Positions 63,745 through 64,000 of a DNA stretch of 64,000 nucleotides are shown here, one piece after another. This DNA comes from Lentiprolixibacter aurantiacus (GTDB taxonomy: Bacteria > Bacteroidota > Bacteroidia > Flavobacteriales > Flavobacteriaceae). The stretch spans positions 1-64,000 of the forward strand of contig NZ_JAPFQP010000002.1 of the NCBI RefSeq assembly GCF_026241225.1, in the 5' to 3' direction. A model generated the notes under the pieces. The model made no database searches. It saw only the letters and a program-made list of their open reading frames with translations, and was not told the origin of the DNA. A program made the translations under genes and the position numbers. The first letter of the stretch is position 1. Each line of letters starts with the position of its first letter.

Positions 63745-63752
63745 CAAAATTA
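63745..63752 (-). promoter_or_regulatory. -7 box for the unrecognised gene
   Basis: On the - strand TAATTTTG, about 30 bases before the ATG at 63714. The -33 region is weak. Confidence 0.4.
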
Positions 63753-63781
63753 GATTTAATACTTCATTCGGGTTTATAGGA

Positions 63782-63804
63782 AAACCATAGAATAATTATG
63801 GTTT
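63782..63804. repeat. Perfect 8-bp inverted repeat
   Basis: AAACCATA-N7-TATGGTTT lies between the unrecognised gene and the partial gene. On the - strand it is followed by TTTTCC-type bases and could be a weak terminator of the partial gene, or an operator. Confidence 0.35.
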
Positions 63805-63877
63805 AACTATAAAATGAAGATTATTTCCGGATATGGGATAAAATACTACCGCTTAAATGCTTGAAAGAGGGTAATTC

Positions 63878-64000
63878 CTAAATGAACCCTCTGTTACGGG
63901 ATTCGGTGATCAGCGCCTGATCATTCTGCTTTTCCACGCCAAAAATAGCCTTGAGGTGGCGTTTTCGGTTTTCTATACCCGGAAGTGACAGAGATATATA
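63878..64000 (-). CDS. 3' end of a - strand gene cut by the window edge
   Basis: Reading from the edge gives 40 residues that end in a TAG stop: a polar, basic segment (PGIENRKRHLKAIFGVEKQNDQ) finishing with ESRNRGFI. It is open from the window boundary, and the bases from 63805 to 63877 separate it from the upstream repeat. The family cannot be identified from this fragment. Confidence 0.45.
   Translation of the reverse strand, partial: YISLSLPGIENRKRHLKAIFGVEKQNDQALITESRNRGFI

Noticed and set aside
63544-63753. A + strand reading frame opposite the unrecognised gene
   Set aside because: Entirely antisense to a larger, better-supported frame, without signal or family features.

Overview
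The window is a stretch of core chromosome from a member of the Bacteroidota, almost certainly family Flavobacteriaceae. The evidence is the gene content (DUF6452, DUF6048, DUF6090, DUF6913, DUF4835/PorD, PorP/SprF, the long two-part GAPDH, a DnaQ/GIY-YIG fusion), the bamD-rpoZ-coaBC-porD-recN order, and promoters of the Bacteroidetes type (TTTG ... TAnnTTTG) with almost no Shine-Dalgarno sequences. I see no phage, insertion sequence, CRISPR array, rRNA or tRNA gene. No gap between genes exceeds 300 bases.

Layout. 1-4574: a polytopic membrane protein between two copies of a short hairpin repeat, a hemolysin III family protein, a ZIP metal transporter and a THUMP RNA methyltransferase. 4582-7257 (-): rlmD, DUF6452, DUF6048. 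7436-8731: rocD. 8803-13733 (-): rplS, trmD, a coiled-coil membrane protein, gap and a DegP/HtrA protease. 13851-16979: dapF, an acetyltransferase, mltG and a lysozyme-like secreted protein, which form a cell-wall group. 17033-19646 (-): an RsmI-like methyltransferase, a low-molecular-weight phosphatase and dnaA. 19852-23410: a thioesterase, then IMPACT, EamA, HAD and ribD (-). 23492-26413: prmC and ligA. 26436-31186: less conserved genes, including a zinc alcohol dehydrogenase and a 5'-nucleotidase split into two genes. 31254-43675: the main + strand block (DUF6913-dapA, bamD-rpoZ-coaBC-porD-recN, fabI, GT2-ybbR-coaE, RprXY-like two-component pair). 43706-50905 (-): an eight-gene run from a Gfo/Idh/MocA oxidoreductase to gluconokinase. 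51021-64000: pcm, smpB, a DUF6503-like lipoprotein, a histidine phosphatase, a PorP/SprF-SPOR fusion, a TetR regulator, clpB, a bacilliredoxin, fahA, glyA, an unrecognised protein and the 3' end of one more gene.

Function. Most genes are housekeeping: peptidoglycan and lysine precursors (dapA, dapF, mltG), coenzyme A (coaBC, coaE), outer-membrane assembly and type IX secretion (bamD, porD, PorP/SprF), rRNA and tRNA modification (rlmD, trmD, miaA, THUMP and RsmI-like methyltransferases), replication and repair (dnaA, ligA, recN), and protein quality control (htrA, clpB, smpB, pcm). Many genes overlap by ATGA, so translation is tightly coupled.

I did not find an obvious new multi-gene system. 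The most interesting signals are regulatory and lie between genes: a covarying hairpin repeat at 121 and 1628; two mutually exclusive hairpins between fabI and a glycosyltransferase; 7-N10-7 perfect inverted repeats upstream of both dnaA and recN; a terminator-like hairpin in the dnaA leader; a palindrome over the -33 box of clpB; GTTAA-N6-GTTAA repeats before the two-component operon; and several genes whose -7 box sits only 4 to 7 bases before the start codon, which implies leaderless mRNAs.
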